Source of the DNA: Jiangella mangrovi
GTDB taxonomy: Bacteria; Actinomycetota; Actinomycetes; Jiangellales; Jiangellaceae
NCBI RefSeq assembly: GCF_014204975.1
Contig: NZ_JACHMM010000001.1
Span: 682,001 to 746,000, forward strand
Direction: 5' to 3'
Length of the DNA stretch: 64,000 bases
Under the pieces are notes generated by a model that ran no database searches, was not told the origin of the DNA, and worked only from the letters and a program-made list of their open reading frames with translations. The position numbers and the translations under genes were made by a program. Of the stretch, positions 42,730 through 51,002 are shown piece by piece (the stretch's first letter is position 1; each line of letters opens with the position of its first letter).

Positions 42730-43470
42730 ATGACCGCGGAGTACCGGTTCTACGGTGATCTCGCCGAGTGGTGGCCGCTCATCTCGCCGCCCGACGAGTA
42801 CGCCGACGACGCCGCTTTCGCCGCGACCGCACTGGACTCCGCCGAGCTCCCGGTCCACGAGGTGCTCGAGCTGGGCAGCGGCGGCGGGCACAACGCCGTC
42901 CACCTGAAGCGGCGGTTCGCGCTGACGCTGGTCGACCTGTCGCCGCAGATGCTCGAGGTCTCGCGCCGCCTCAACCCCGAGTGCGAGCACGTCGAGGGCG
43001 ACATGCGCAGCCTCCGGCTGGGCCGCGACTTCGACGCCGTCTTCGTCCACGACGCCGTCGACTACATGCTCACCGAGGACGACCTCGCGTTGACGGTGGC
43101 GACGGCGTTCGCCCACTGCCGGCCGGGCGGTGCGGCGGTATTCGTCCCCGACCACACCACGGAGACGTTCGAGGAGAGCACCGAGCACGGCGGCGACGAC
43201 GCCGACGACGGCCGCGGCGCCCGGTTCCTCGGCTGGACCTGGGACCCCAACACCGCCGACACCTGGGTGCAGACGGAGTACGTGCTGCTGCTGCGCGAGA
43301 AGGACGGCAGTACGGAGTCGATCCACGAGACGCACCGCACCGGCATGTTCAGCCGCGACGTCTGGCACCGGCTGCTCACGGGCGCCGGATTCGAGGCGCT
43401 GGTCCTGACCCGGCAGGGCGACGAGGACGAGCCGCCGCGGGACCTCTTCATCGCCCACCGCCCGCGCTAG
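42730..43470 (+). CDS. Class I SAM-dependent methyltransferase
   Basis: The 246-residue protein has motif I VLELGSGGGHNAVHLKRRF, motif II LTLVDLSPQMLEVSRRLNP, the acidic EGDMRSLRLG and the post-motif HDAVDYMLTEDDL. It has no DNA- or RNA-binding extension, so a small-molecule substrate is likely but not identifiable. Confidence 0.87.
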   Translation: MTAEYRFYGDLAEWWPLISPPDEYADDAAFAATALDSAELPVHEVLELGSGGGHNAVHLKRRFALTLVDLSPQMLEVSRRLNPECEHVEGDMRSLRLGRDFDAVFVHDAVDYMLTEDDLALTVATAFAHCRPGGAAVFVPDHTTETFEESTEHGGDDADDGRGARFLGWTWDPNTADTWVQTEYVLLLREKDGSTESIHETHRTGMFSRDVWHRLLTGAGFEALVLTRQGDEDEPPRDLFIAHRPR

Positions 43471-43481
43471 GCCGACGCCTG

Positions 43482-43523
43482 ATGGCGCTCTTTCGACGGT
43501 CAGGGCAGCAGAAAGAGCGCCAT
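43482..43523. terminator. Bidirectional hairpin
   Basis: ATGGCGCTCTTTC (43482-43494) and its perfect complement (43511-43523) form a 13-bp stem with a 16-base loop between convergent genes; the T-run and A-run in the arms help in both directions. Confidence 0.8.
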
Positions 43524-43530
43524 GACTCAG

Positions 43531-44199
43531 TCAGCCGCGCCGGGTGACCGCCTTCTCGTAGGCCGCCGCCGAGTGCCGGACGTGCGCCCGCGAGGCGCGC
43601 TCGGCGCGGGCGGGGTCGCCGGCCGCGATGGCGTCCATGATCGCCTCGTGCTCGCGCAGCGTCCGCGGCACGCCGCCGGACGGCCGGCCGGACCAGGCGA
43701 GGCGGATCTGGCCGCTGAGGTTGTCGGTCACCTGGGTGAGCCTGCCGTTGCCGGACGCGTGCCAGATGGCGCGGTGGAACTCGATGTCGAGGTCGCGCAG
43801 GCCGGCGAGGTCGCCGTCGCCGCCGCGCTCGCGCTGCTTGGTGAGCAGCGGGTCGAGGACGGTCCGGACGAAGCCGGCGGCGTCGGGCGTGGCCGCGACC
43901 TTGCGGGCGGCGATGCCGTCGAGCATCTCGCGCAGCTCGTAGATCTCGCGCATGTCCGCGAGGCCGACCTCGGGCACGTGGAAGCCGCGGTGCGCGATGG
44001 CGACCAGGAAGCCGTCACGCTCGAGCGCGGCCAGCGCGGACTTGATGGGCGTGGCGGACAGCCCGAGCCGCTCGGACAGCAGCCGGACGATCAGCTTGGT
44101 CCCGGGTGGCAGCTCGCCGTCGACGATCATGGTGCGGATGTCGCTGTAGGCAGACTGCGCCAGGGTCCGCTCTTCGAAGTGCACAGGGCATGATCGCAC
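43531..44199 (-). CDS. GntR-family regulator (FadR/FCD subfamily)
   Basis: The 222-residue protein has an N-terminal GntR winged helix (SAYSDIRTMIVDGELPPGTKLIVRLLSERLGLSATPIKSALAALERDGF) and an all-helical FCD ligand domain (IYELREMLDGIAARKV, DLDIEFHRAIWHASGN, EHEAIMDAIAAGDPARAERASRAHV) whose Asp and His residues bind metal and carboxylate ligands. Start is GTG at 44199, or GTG at 44184. Its target is not obvious; it may act on the adjacent FAD oxidoreductase gene. Confidence 0.88.
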   Translation of the reverse strand: MRSCPVHFEERTLAQSAYSDIRTMIVDGELPPGTKLIVRLLSERLGLSATPIKSALAALERDGFLVAIAHRGFHVPEVGLADMREIYELREMLDGIAARKVAATPDAAGFVRTVLDPLLTKQRERGGDGDLAGLRDLDIEFHRAIWHASGNGRLTQVTDNLSGQIRLAWSGRPSGGVPRTLREHEAIMDAIAAGDPARAERASRAHVRHSAAAYEKAVTRRG

Positions 44200-44235
44200 C
44201 CACTCCGGACACTGTGAACCCTTCGCGCGCCGCTC

Positions 44236-45561
44236 TCATGACCGCGCGGCCGGGACGATGTTGTGGTTGAGGTGGAAGACGTTCTCGGGGTCGTAGGCCG
44301 TCTTCAACGCCGTCAGCCGGGCCAGCTTCTCCGGCCGGTAGGCGCGGCGGACCCCGGCGGCGCCCTCGTCGCTGAGCGCGTTGACGTACGCGCCGCTGGC
44401 GAACGGCTCGATGGCCGACGCCGTGCGACGGGCCATGGCCATGCGGTCGGCGTCCTCGGCGGCGTCGGTCCAGCGGGCCGCGGCGACGTACTCGAAGACA
44501 GCGTCGCGCTGGCTGAACGCGGAGTCGCCGTCGGGCACGTCGGCGATCGCGCCGCCGTAGGCCTGCAGGCTGATCCCCATGTCCGCGTCGCCGTGCTCGA
44601 CCAGGGCGTCGACGGCGTCATCGGGCAGCCCGCGCACGTAGTGGCCCTTCCAGTAGCGCCGGTACGCGTGCCCCTCGGGCGTGTCCTCGCGGGTCTGCAG
44701 CTCGACGTAGGAGAGCTCGCCGATGTTCTCGGTGACCGGCTGCCCCAGGGCGCGCAGCTCCGGCAGCAGGTCCGCCGCCTTCTCCGTCGGGCCGGCCCAC
44801 ACGTAGCCGACGGTGGCGAGCCCGCGGCCGACCGACGCGGCGAAGGTGGCCTCGCGCGGCGCCTCGGCGCTGAGGTCGCGCCAGCCGCGCAGCACGGCCG
44901 CGGCCTGCTCGAGCGGATAGGTCAGCTCGGCGACATAGGCGCGGGTGCCGACGGGGTGCAGCTGGAACTCGAACTCGGTGACGACGCCGAAGTTGCCGCC
45001 GCCACCACGCAGGCCCCAGAACAGGTCGGGGTGCTCGTCGGCGCTGACCCGCAGGCGCTCGCCGTCGGCCGTCACCAGCTCGTAGGAGATGACGTTGTCG
45101 CAGGTGAGCCCGTACTGCCGGGCCAGCCAGCCCATGCCGCCGCCCAGCGTGAGGCCGCCGACTCCGGTGTGCGAGACGTTGCCGGCCGTGGTCGCGAGCC
45201 CGTGCGCCTGCGCCGCGACGTCCAGCGCGCCGAGCAGCGCGCCGCCCTGGACGCGGGCCCGCCGCGTCGCCGGGTCGACGGTGACGGCCGCCATCGGCGT
45301 GAGGTCGATCATCAGCCCGTCCTCCGGGACCGACATGCCGAGGACGCTGTGCCCGCCGCAGCGCACGCCGATCTCCAGGCCGAGGTCGCGACCCAGCCGC
45401 ACGGCGGCGACGACGTCGTCGGCGCTCGCGCAGCGGACGACCATCCGCGGGCGGCGGTCGACCATGGCGTTCCAGACCGTGCGGTGACGGTCGTACTGCT
45501 GGTCGCCCGGCAGGACGAGGCGGTCGCCGAGCTGTTCCCGGAGGTGCGCGTGAGTCGTCAT
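44236..45561 (-). CDS. FAD-linked oxidoreductase of the berberine bridge enzyme type
   Basis: The ~441-residue enzyme has the PCMH FAD-binding fold: VVRCASADDVVAAVRLGRDLGLEIGVRCGGHSVLG, where the His often carries covalent FAD, plus TAGNVSHTGVGGLTLGGGMGWLARQYGLTCDNVIS and WGLRGGGGNFGVVTEFEF. The C-terminus has the BBE motif (YDPENVFHLNHNI). The usual second covalent site, Cys in the GxC motif, reads as S-H-T, so probably only one linkage exists. ATG at 45561 preferred over 45576. It is divergent from a MocR regulator. Confidence 0.88.
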   Translation of the reverse strand: MTTHAHLREQLGDRLVLPGDQQYDRHRTVWNAMVDRRPRMVVRCASADDVVAAVRLGRDLGLEIGVRCGGHSVLGMSVPEDGLMIDLTPMAAVTVDPATRRARVQGGALLGALDVAAQAHGLATTAGNVSHTGVGGLTLGGGMGWLARQYGLTCDNVISYELVTADGERLRVSADEHPDLFWGLRGGGGNFGVVTEFEFQLHPVGTRAYVAELTYPLEQAAAVLRGWRDLSAEAPREATFAASVGRGLATVGYVWAGPTEKAADLLPELRALGQPVTENIGELSYVELQTREDTPEGHAYRRYWKGHYVRGLPDDAVDALVEHGDADMGISLQAYGGAIADVPDGDSAFSQRDAVFEYVAAARWTDAAEDADRMAMARRTASAIEPFASGAYVNALSDEGAAGVRRAYRPEKLARLTALKTAYDPENVFHLNHNIVPAARS

Positions 45562-45583
45562 GGGGTGAAGCCTCACAGCGATC

Positions 45584-45602
45584 GGACCTCGCGATAAGGT
45601 CC
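45584..45602. promoter_or_regulatory. MocR operator-like inverted repeat
   Basis: GGACCT (45584-45589) and AGGTCC (45597-45602) are perfect inverted arms with a 7-base spacer, centred between the divergent FAD oxidoreductase and MocR genes. TAAGGT (45595-45600), a good -10 box for the MocR gene, overlaps the right arm. Confidence 0.6.
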
Positions 45603-45608
45603 AATGGC

Positions 45609-47021
45609 ATGGCGGAACCCCGGACCAATTCCACGGGCCACAGCCTGCTCGTCACGCTCGACCGCGCCGCCGCCGAGCCGCTGCATCGTCAGCTCGCGGC
45701 CGCCGTTCGCGACGGAGTCCGCTCCGGCCGGCTGCGACGCGGCACGGCCCTGCCGCCCACCCGCCGCCTGGCCGGCGAGCTCGGCGTGTCCCGCGGCGTC
45801 GTCGTCGAGGCCTACCAGCAGCTGGTCGCCGAGGGCTACCTGACCAGCCGGACCGGCGGGTACACCGAGGTGGCCGCCGCCCCGGCGACGGACCCGCCGC
45901 GGCCGGCACCTCCCACCGGCCGGGAGCCGGTGGTGAACTTCGGCTACGGCCGCTACGACGTGGGGAACTTCCCGCGCGCGGCGTGGCTCCGGTCGATCCG
46001 CCGTGCCTTCGCGCAGGCGCCGAACGAGCGGTTCGGCTACCTGACCGGCCGCGGCGTCCCGGAACTGCACGAGGCGCTGTCGGACTACCTCAACCGGGTC
46101 CGCGGCACGGCGGCCACCCCGGACGCCGTCGTCGTCTGCAACGGCTACGCCCAGGGCATCGCGCTGCTGGTCCAGGTGCTGGCCGCCCGCGGGGCCCGGC
46201 GGATCGCCGTCGAGGACCCGTCCGCCGACGACGACCTGCGCCCGCTGGCCGCCGCGGCCGGTCTCGAGGTCGTCGGCGTGCCGCTCGACGACGACGGTGT
46301 CCGCACCGACGTCCTCGGCTGGCTTGACGCCGACGCGCTGGTGCTGACGCCGTCGCACCAGTGGCCCACCGGAGGGGTGCTGCCGGCGCGGGCCCGGGCG
46401 GCGGTCCTGCGCTGGGCGGCCGACCGCGGCGCGCTGGTCGTCGAGGACGACTACGACGCCGAGTACCGCTACGACCGGTCGCCGGTCGGTGCCATGCAGG
46501 GACTGGCGCCGGACCTCGTCGCCTACGCGGGCTCGGCCAGCAAGACGCTCGCGCCGGGGTTGCGTCTTGGCTGGCTGCTCCTCCCCCGGCACTTGGTCGA
46601 CGAGGTCGCCGCCGCGAAGATCGTGACCGACCGCGGGTCGCCCGTCATGGACCAGCTGGCGTTCGCAGACTTCCTGGTGCACGGCGAGTTCGACCGGCAC
46701 CTGCGCCGCATGCGCCCGATCTACCGGCGCCGCAGAGACGCCCTGCTGGACGCGCTCGCCACGCGGTTGCCGGAGCTGAAGCCCGCCGGCATCTCGGCCG
46801 GCCTGCACCTGGTCGCCTGGCTGCCCGCGACCCTGGACGAAGAGGCGGTCGTGGCGGCCGCCGAACGCCACGGGGTGCGGGTGCACGGGGTGACGCCCTA
46901 CCGCCTTTCCCGGACCGGCCGCGGCGGATTGATCTTCGGATATTCCGCATTGAACGAACGCGCAGTCGCAGACGGAGTCGCGAGGCTGGCCGAGGCGATT
47001 GCGGCGATTCGGGCCGAATGA
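45609..47021 (+). CDS. MocR-family regulator (GntR HTH fused to aminotransferase fold)
   Basis: The 470-residue protein has a GntR winged helix (PLHRQLAAAVRDGVRSGRLRRGTALPPTRRLAGELGVSRGVVVEAYQQLVAEGYL) and an aminotransferase fold with the PLP lysine in YAGSASKTLAPGLRLGW near residue 315, and VEDDYDAEYRYDR. It resembles the PdxR branch. It probably controls the divergent FAD oxidoreductase gene through the repeat between them. The message has a leader of at most two bases. Confidence 0.9.
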   Translation: MAEPRTNSTGHSLLVTLDRAAAEPLHRQLAAAVRDGVRSGRLRRGTALPPTRRLAGELGVSRGVVVEAYQQLVAEGYLTSRTGGYTEVAAAPATDPPRPAPPTGREPVVNFGYGRYDVGNFPRAAWLRSIRRAFAQAPNERFGYLTGRGVPELHEALSDYLNRVRGTAATPDAVVVCNGYAQGIALLVQVLAARGARRIAVEDPSADDDLRPLAAAAGLEVVGVPLDDDGVRTDVLGWLDADALVLTPSHQWPTGGVLPARARAAVLRWAADRGALVVEDDYDAEYRYDRSPVGAMQGLAPDLVAYAGSASKTLAPGLRLGWLLLPRHLVDEVAAAKIVTDRGSPVMDQLAFADFLVHGEFDRHLRRMRPIYRRRRDALLDALATRLPELKPAGISAGLHLVAWLPATLDEEAVVAAAERHGVRVHGVTPYRLSRTGRGGLIFGYSALNERAVADGVARLAEAIAAIRAE

Positions 47022-47391
47022 TCTCCGCACGGGCGGCTGATCCCGGTTCGTACCGAACCTTGATCACGCCGTAGTCGAAGACTCGCTGGTCGGAGACTCG
47101 TCGAGCAATTTTTCTGGATCCAGATGCACAAACCCGGTTCCATGGGTTAGTGTTGGTCCACGAGGCCGCCCTGCCGTTTTGCCCCCCAAATTGGCAGGGT
47201 GGCCCTTTTCTTGCCCGCTGACTTTTTCGGCGGTTCAAACCTGTCGTGACGGTGATGTCTGTCACATCTTTCTCGGACGCCTTATCCGGTGTCATTCTGG
47301 TCATTTCAGTCACGCCTCTGACGTGCTGGTTCGCGTTCACCGCGCCCGGTTCGCTACTCTTGAAGCACCGACATAGTGAAGGTGCATCACA
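47022..47391 (+). other. Intergenic region with comparatively low GC
   Basis: This 370-base stretch is clearly less GC-rich than its surroundings and has no credible gene. It holds AACCC...GGGTT arms near 47130-47150, an intrinsic-terminator-like hairpin (47164-47209) and the promoter of the MarR gene at 47392. A short non-coding RNA ending at the hairpin is possible. Confidence 0.5.
47164..47209 (+). terminator. Hairpin with T-run (intrinsic terminator)
   Basis: GGCCGCCCTGCC (47164-47175) pairs with 47193-47204 with one G-T wobble, and is followed by C and TTTT. It is the only hairpin seen in the window with a clear T-run, 143 bases beyond the MocR stop and about 190 bases before the next gene. 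Confidence 0.6.
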
Positions 47392-47922
47392 ATGAGTTCG
47401 CCGCAGAAGCACACCGAGGCGCTCGGCCGGATCCTCGAGCTGGTCGTGGTCCTCAGCGACGACATGAGTCGCAGCCTTGCGGCCCAGGGGCTCACCGACG
47501 CCCGGGCGCACCTGCTGTGGGTGCTACACGAGGGCGGGCCGTCGACGCAGCGAGCGCTGGCCGAGGCGCTGGGAGTCAGCCCGCGCAACATCACCGGGCT
47601 CGTCGACGCCCTGGTCGCGACCGGTTTCGTCACCCGTGAGCCGCACCCCACCGACCGCCGCGCCACCCTGGTCTCGTTCACCGAGCACGGCGCCGCCATC
47701 GCCGCCGGACTCGAGCGCGACCAGCACGAGTTCGCCCGCATCCTGTTCGAGGACATGCCCGACGACCGCCTCACCGCGCTGGTCGACGGGCTCGACGACG
47801 TGCTGGCGCGGCTGCGCGCCCACGGCGTCTCCATCGAGGCGGCGAGCGCGGCCGCCGCCGACCCCGTCGCCGACGACCCGACCGGCACCGACAGCCCTCA
47901 CGAGAGCGAGGACGGCCGATGA
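47392..47922 (+). CDS. MarR-family transcriptional regulator
   Basis: The 176-residue protein has a standard MarR winged helix: LTDARAHLLWVLHEGGPSTQRALAEALGVSPRNITGLVDALVATGFVTREPHPTDRRATLVSFTEHG. An acidic tail of about 30 residues follows. ATG at 47392 has GAAGG upstream. Its stop overlaps the start of the membrane protein gene by four bases, so they are coupled and the membrane protein is a likely target. Confidence 0.88.
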   Translation: MSSPQKHTEALGRILELVVVLSDDMSRSLAAQGLTDARAHLLWVLHEGGPSTQRALAEALGVSPRNITGLVDALVATGFVTREPHPTDRRATLVSFTEHGAAIAAGLERDQHEFARILFEDMPDDRLTALVDGLDDVLARLRAHGVSIEAASAAAADPVADDPTGTDSPHESEDGR

Positions 47923-48557
47923 CGAAGACGACCCGGACCGGCGAGGCCAGCCTGTTCCAGAAGGCCTCCGCGTTCGAGGCCGGCGTGTGGCGCAGCCTGT
48001 ACGTCCTGATCGCCCGCCGCCCGCGGGTGCCCGAGCCGGGCGCCGTCGCGTTCGGCTACCTCGAACCCGTCTCGCTGCTGATCTGGGTCTTCATCATCGG
48101 CTCGGCCATCGAGGTACCGGTGGCGCACCTGCTCATCGGGCACTTCGTCCCGTGGCCGCCGGCGCAGATCATCGCGCTGGTCATCGGCGTCTGGGGGCTG
48201 ATCTGGATGATCGGCTACTGGGCCGCGCTCAAGGTGCACCCGCACGCCGTCGGCCCCTCCGGGCTGCGGGTGCGCAACGCCGTCACCGTCGACATCGCAC
48301 TGACCTGGAACGACATCGACGCCATCCGGGTGCAGAAGCTGACGCTGCCGGAGTCGAAGACCGTGCAGCTCGCCGACGGCGAGGACGGCACCGTCCTGCA
48401 GGTGGGGGTGTCGAGCCAGGTCAACGTGCACCTCGTGCTGTTCGAGCCGATGACCGTCACCCTGCTGAGCGGCCCGGTGACCTTCACCGAGCTGCGCTTC
48501 TACGCCGACGACCCGAAGGGCCTGGTCACCAGCGCCCGCGCCTACCTCAGAGCGTGA
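47919..48557 (+). CDS. Two-pass membrane protein with a C-terminal PH-like domain
   Basis: The 212-residue protein has two transmembrane segments (about residues 48-70 and 83-105) followed by a mostly beta domain (HPHAVGPSGLRVRNAVTVDIALTWNDIDAIRVQKL...) resembling bacterial PH-like (bPH2-type) domains. No catalytic motif. Cotranscribed with the upstream MarR gene; convergent with the oxidoreductase, with which it ends one base apart. Function unknown. Confidence 0.72.
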   Translation: MTKTTRTGEASLFQKASAFEAGVWRSLYVLIARRPRVPEPGAVAFGYLEPVSLLIWVFIIGSAIEVPVAHLLIGHFVPWPPAQIIALVIGVWGLIWMIGYWAALKVHPHAVGPSGLRVRNAVTVDIALTWNDIDAIRVQKLTLPESKTVQLADGEDGTVLQVGVSSQVNVHLVLFEPMTVTLLSGPVTFTELRFYADDPKGLVTSARAYLRA

Positions 48558-48558
48558 C

Positions 48559-49545
48559 TCAGAACGTGACGACGACCTTGCCGCTGGCGCGCCCGTCCTC
48601 CTGGAAGCGGATGGCGTCGGGGATCTCGGCGAACGGGTAGGTGCGGCCCACGACGGGGACGACCCGCCCGTCGTCGAGGTACTCCGTCAGCGTCAGCAGG
48701 TTCGCCTGCCGGTCCTTGCTGCCGACGACGTCGGTCATCAGCATCCGCTGCGACACGAACGCGTTGAGCGCGACGGCGGCGAGCGTGTGCCCGGCCGGCT
48801 GTACCCAGCGCCCGGCCGGCCCGCCCACCACGACCAGCGTGCCGTCGTGCGTCAGGATCCGGCGGAACGCCCGCGCCGAGTGCCCGCCGGCGATGTCGAC
48901 GACGAGGTCGAAACGGCCGCCGCCGCGCGTGACGTCGGCGGTGGTGTGGTCGACGACGTCGACGGCGCCGATCCCGCGAACGAGCTCGGCGTTGCGGCCT
49001 CCGCAGACGCCCGTGACCGTGGCGCCCATGGCCGTCGCCAGCTGGACCACGAACGTGCCGACTCCGCCAGAGGCGCCGTTGACCAGCACCCGCTGACCCG
49101 GCTGGACCCTGCCGTCGTCGCGCACCGCCAGCAGCGCCGTGATGCCCGCGAGCGGAACGGCGGCCGCTCGCTCGAACGAGAGGGTGCGCGGCATCGGCGC
49201 CAGGCCGGCGGCCGGGACGCTGACGTACTCGGCGAAGCCACCGCCCGCCACCAGCGCGAACACCCGGTCGCCGGGCGCGAAGCCGGTGACGTCGCGGCCG
49301 ACGGCGGCGACCTCGCCCGCGACGTCGGCGCCGAGAATGGTCAGCTTCGGTGCGCGCAGCCCGAGGGTGCCGGGCATCAACCGGGCGATCCGCGGCTCAC
49401 CGCGCATGTGGTGCCAGTCGTACGGCTGCACCGACGTGGCTCGGACCCGCACCAGCACCTCGTCATCGCCGGGGACCGGGGTCTCGACATCGGCCGGCTC
49501 CAGCACGTCGGGCGAGCCGTACGAGTGGATCACGAACGCCTTCAT
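48559..49545 (-). CDS. NADP-dependent quinone oxidoreductase-like MDR enzyme
   Basis: The 328-residue protein is a zinc-free medium-chain dehydrogenase: GADVAGEVAAVGRDVTGFAPGDRVFALVAGGGFAEY in the catalytic half and the nucleotide-binding loop LVNGASGGVGTFVVQLA. It has no zinc-ligand cysteines and likely reduces quinones or enones with NADPH. ATG at 49545 is preceded by GAGGGGGCGACC. Three operator-like palindromes lie in its promoter, and a TetR gene is upstream. Confidence 0.9.
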   Translation of the reverse strand: MKAFVIHSYGSPDVLEPADVETPVPGDDEVLVRVRATSVQPYDWHHMRGEPRIARLMPGTLGLRAPKLTILGADVAGEVAAVGRDVTGFAPGDRVFALVAGGGFAEYVSVPAAGLAPMPRTLSFERAAAVPLAGITALLAVRDDGRVQPGQRVLVNGASGGVGTFVVQLATAMGATVTGVCGGRNAELVRGIGAVDVVDHTTADVTRGGGRFDLVVDIAGGHSARAFRRILTHDGTLVVVGGPAGRWVQPAGHTLAAVALNAFVSQRMLMTDVVGSKDRQANLLTLTEYLDDGRVVPVVGRTYPFAEIPDAIRFQEDGRASGKVVVTF

Positions 49546-49566
49546 GGTCGCCCCCTCGCGGCTGTT

Positions 49567-49611
49567 CTTACGTCGTAAGGTTTACGTCGTAAGGTAGCCA
49601 TACGACGTAAG
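49567..49611 (-). promoter_or_regulatory. Three tandem TetR-type operators upstream of the oxidoreductase
   Basis: CTTACGTCGTAAG (49567-49579) is a perfect palindrome. TTTACGTCGTAAG (49581-49593) and CATACGACGTAAG (49599-49611) are near-copies, with centres 14 and 18 bases apart. They lie 22-66 bases before the oxidoreductase ATG. The adjacent TetR protein is the obvious candidate ligand. Confidence 0.75.
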
Positions 49612-49634
49612 GTTGTAAAGACCTCGTGACGGCT

Positions 49635-49686
49635 CGATGGTTGAGGGATCAGTGCAGCCCTGACTACACGGATCCCTCAACCATCG
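49635..49686 (-). terminator. Hairpin after the TetR gene
   Basis: CGATGGTTGAGGGATC (49635-49650) and its perfect complement (49671-49686) form a 16-bp stem with a 20-base loop, 17 bases beyond the TetR stop. It separates the regulator from the downstream operators. Confidence 0.7.
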
Positions 49687-49702
49687 CCATGGATGAGCGG
49701 AG

Positions 49703-50416
49703 TCAGGAGGAGGAGCGCTCGCGGAGGCGGTCGAGGCCGTCGAGCAGGAGGTCGAGCCCGAACTCGAACTCCTCCTGGTCGTCGCACCAGCCGAGCGTGG
49801 AGTCGGGGTCGTCGTGCGAGATGTGCGCGAGCATGCCGGCGAGGTTCGGCAACCGCTCCGCGAGGCCCGCCAGCGCGTCGTCGTCAGCGGCGGCCGCGGC
49901 GCCACCGCTGGGGTTGAACAGCTCGTGGCTGAAGCCGAGCGCGCGGCTGCCCAGCGCATGCAGCGCGTGGTGGCAGTGGTCGTAGGAGAACCCGCCGTCG
50001 CGCATGAGGCCGAGCAGGCGATCGTGGTAGCGCAGGATCTCGGGGCTCATGCTCGCTCGTGTCTCGAAGACGGCGGGCGCCCACGGGTGGCGCAGCAGCA
50101 CCTCGCGGGCGGCGAGGATGCGCCGGCGGACGGCGTGCTTCCACTGCGGTCCGGCCGACGGCACGTCGAGGAACTCGACGACCTCGTTGATCTCGCGCCC
50201 GACGGCGTCGGCGATGCCGTCGAGGACCTCGTCCTTGTTGGCCACGTGGTAGTACAGCGACATCGCCTCGGCGCCGAGGTCCTCGGCCAGCCGGCGCATG
50301 GTGAGCGCCCCGAGCCCGCCGTCGTCGGCGATGCGGACGGCGGCACGCAGCACGCGATCCCTGCTCAACGGGGCCCGCGCCGGACCCACCTCGGCGTCGG
50401 CCGCCACGTGCATCAC
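49703..50416 (-). CDS. TetR-family regulator (tetracycline-repressor-like C-terminal domain)
   Basis: The ~237-residue protein has a TetR HTH: LSRDRVLRAAVRIADDGGLGALTMRRLAEDLGAEAMSLYYHVANKDEVLDGI. It then has a TetR_C-type helical domain (HPWAPAVFETRASMSPEILRYHDRLLGLMRDGGFS, DHCHHALHALGSRALGF). The start is GTG 50416 or ATG 50413. The palindromes before the next oxidoreductase gene are its probable operators. The inducer is unknown. Confidence 0.9.
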   Translation of the reverse strand: MMHVAADAEVGPARAPLSRDRVLRAAVRIADDGGLGALTMRRLAEDLGAEAMSLYYHVANKDEVLDGIADAVGREINEVVEFLDVPSAGPQWKHAVRRRILAAREVLLRHPWAPAVFETRASMSPEILRYHDRLLGLMRDGGFSYDHCHHALHALGSRALGFSHELFNPSGGAAAAADDDALAGLAERLPNLAGMLAHISHDDPDSTLGWCDDQEEFEFGLDLLLDGLDRLRERSSS

Positions 50417-50437
50417 CTCAGCTCGGATCGTACTCAG

Positions 50438-50935
50438 TCAGGATCGCTCGGCGTCGGCGGAGAGGTCGTCGGTGGCGCGCCGGCCGGCCTCGAGGGTGCG
50501 ATGCAGGAAGCCGACGATGAGCTCGAGCTCCTCGGTGCTGTAGTCGTCGAGGATGCCGGTCATCGCGTCGTTCATGCCGGCAAGCAGCCCGAACAGCTCG
50601 CCGTTGCGGTCGCGCAGGGCCCGCACCAGCACCGCGCGCCGGTTGTCCGGGTCGCGCTCGCGCGACACCCAGCCGGCCCGCTCGAGGCGGTCGACCACGC
50701 CGGTGACAGTGGCCGGATGCAGCCCGGAGCGCCGGGCGAGCCCCGTCGGCGTCAGCGGACCCTCGGTGAAGACCAGGTTGAAGCACTCGAGGTCGGCGTC
50801 CTTCAGCTCCAGCCGCGTGCCGACCCGGCGGTTGAGCAGCGACATCTGCAGCGCGACGTCGTTGAAGGAGCGCCGGACGGCGGCCTGCAGGGGCCCGCGG
50901 TTGACGCCCTGATCCTCAGAAGATACGGTTTCCAT
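50438..50935 (-). CDS. MarR-family transcriptional regulator
   Basis: The 165-residue protein has a MarR winged helix: ECFNLVFTEGPLTPTGLARRSGLHPATVTGVVDRLERAGWVSRERDPDNRRAVLVRAL. It is divergent from the DoxX gene across a 67-base AT-rich region that contains a perfect TATAAT on the plus strand (50935-50940). DoxX is its likely target. Confidence 0.88.
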   Translation of the reverse strand: METVSSEDQGVNRGPLQAAVRRSFNDVALQMSLLNRRVGTRLELKDADLECFNLVFTEGPLTPTGLARRSGLHPATVTGVVDRLERAGWVSRERDPDNRRAVLVRALRDRNGELFGLLAGMNDAMTGILDDYSTEELELIVGFLHRTLEAGRRATDDLSADAERS

Positions 50936-51002
50936 ATAATCCGATTCTCATATCGTACGGGTTCTGTATCAACAGCCTAGCCCGTCGGAACAGGAGTGTC
51001 TC
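50935..51002. promoter_or_regulatory. Divergent control region of MarR and DoxX genes
   Basis: TATAAT at 50935-50940 is a perfect -10 box for the plus strand and overlaps the MarR start codon. GATAC (50922-50926) and GTATC (50967-50971) are opposed ends of two related half-sites (GATACGGTTTCC and GATACAGAACCC on opposite strands), which fits regulator binding at both ends. Confidence 0.5.

Noticed and set aside
47164-47204. A tRNA-like or riboswitch structure before the MarR gene
   Set aside because: The fold is a single hairpin with a T-run; there is no cloverleaf or known aptamer pattern.
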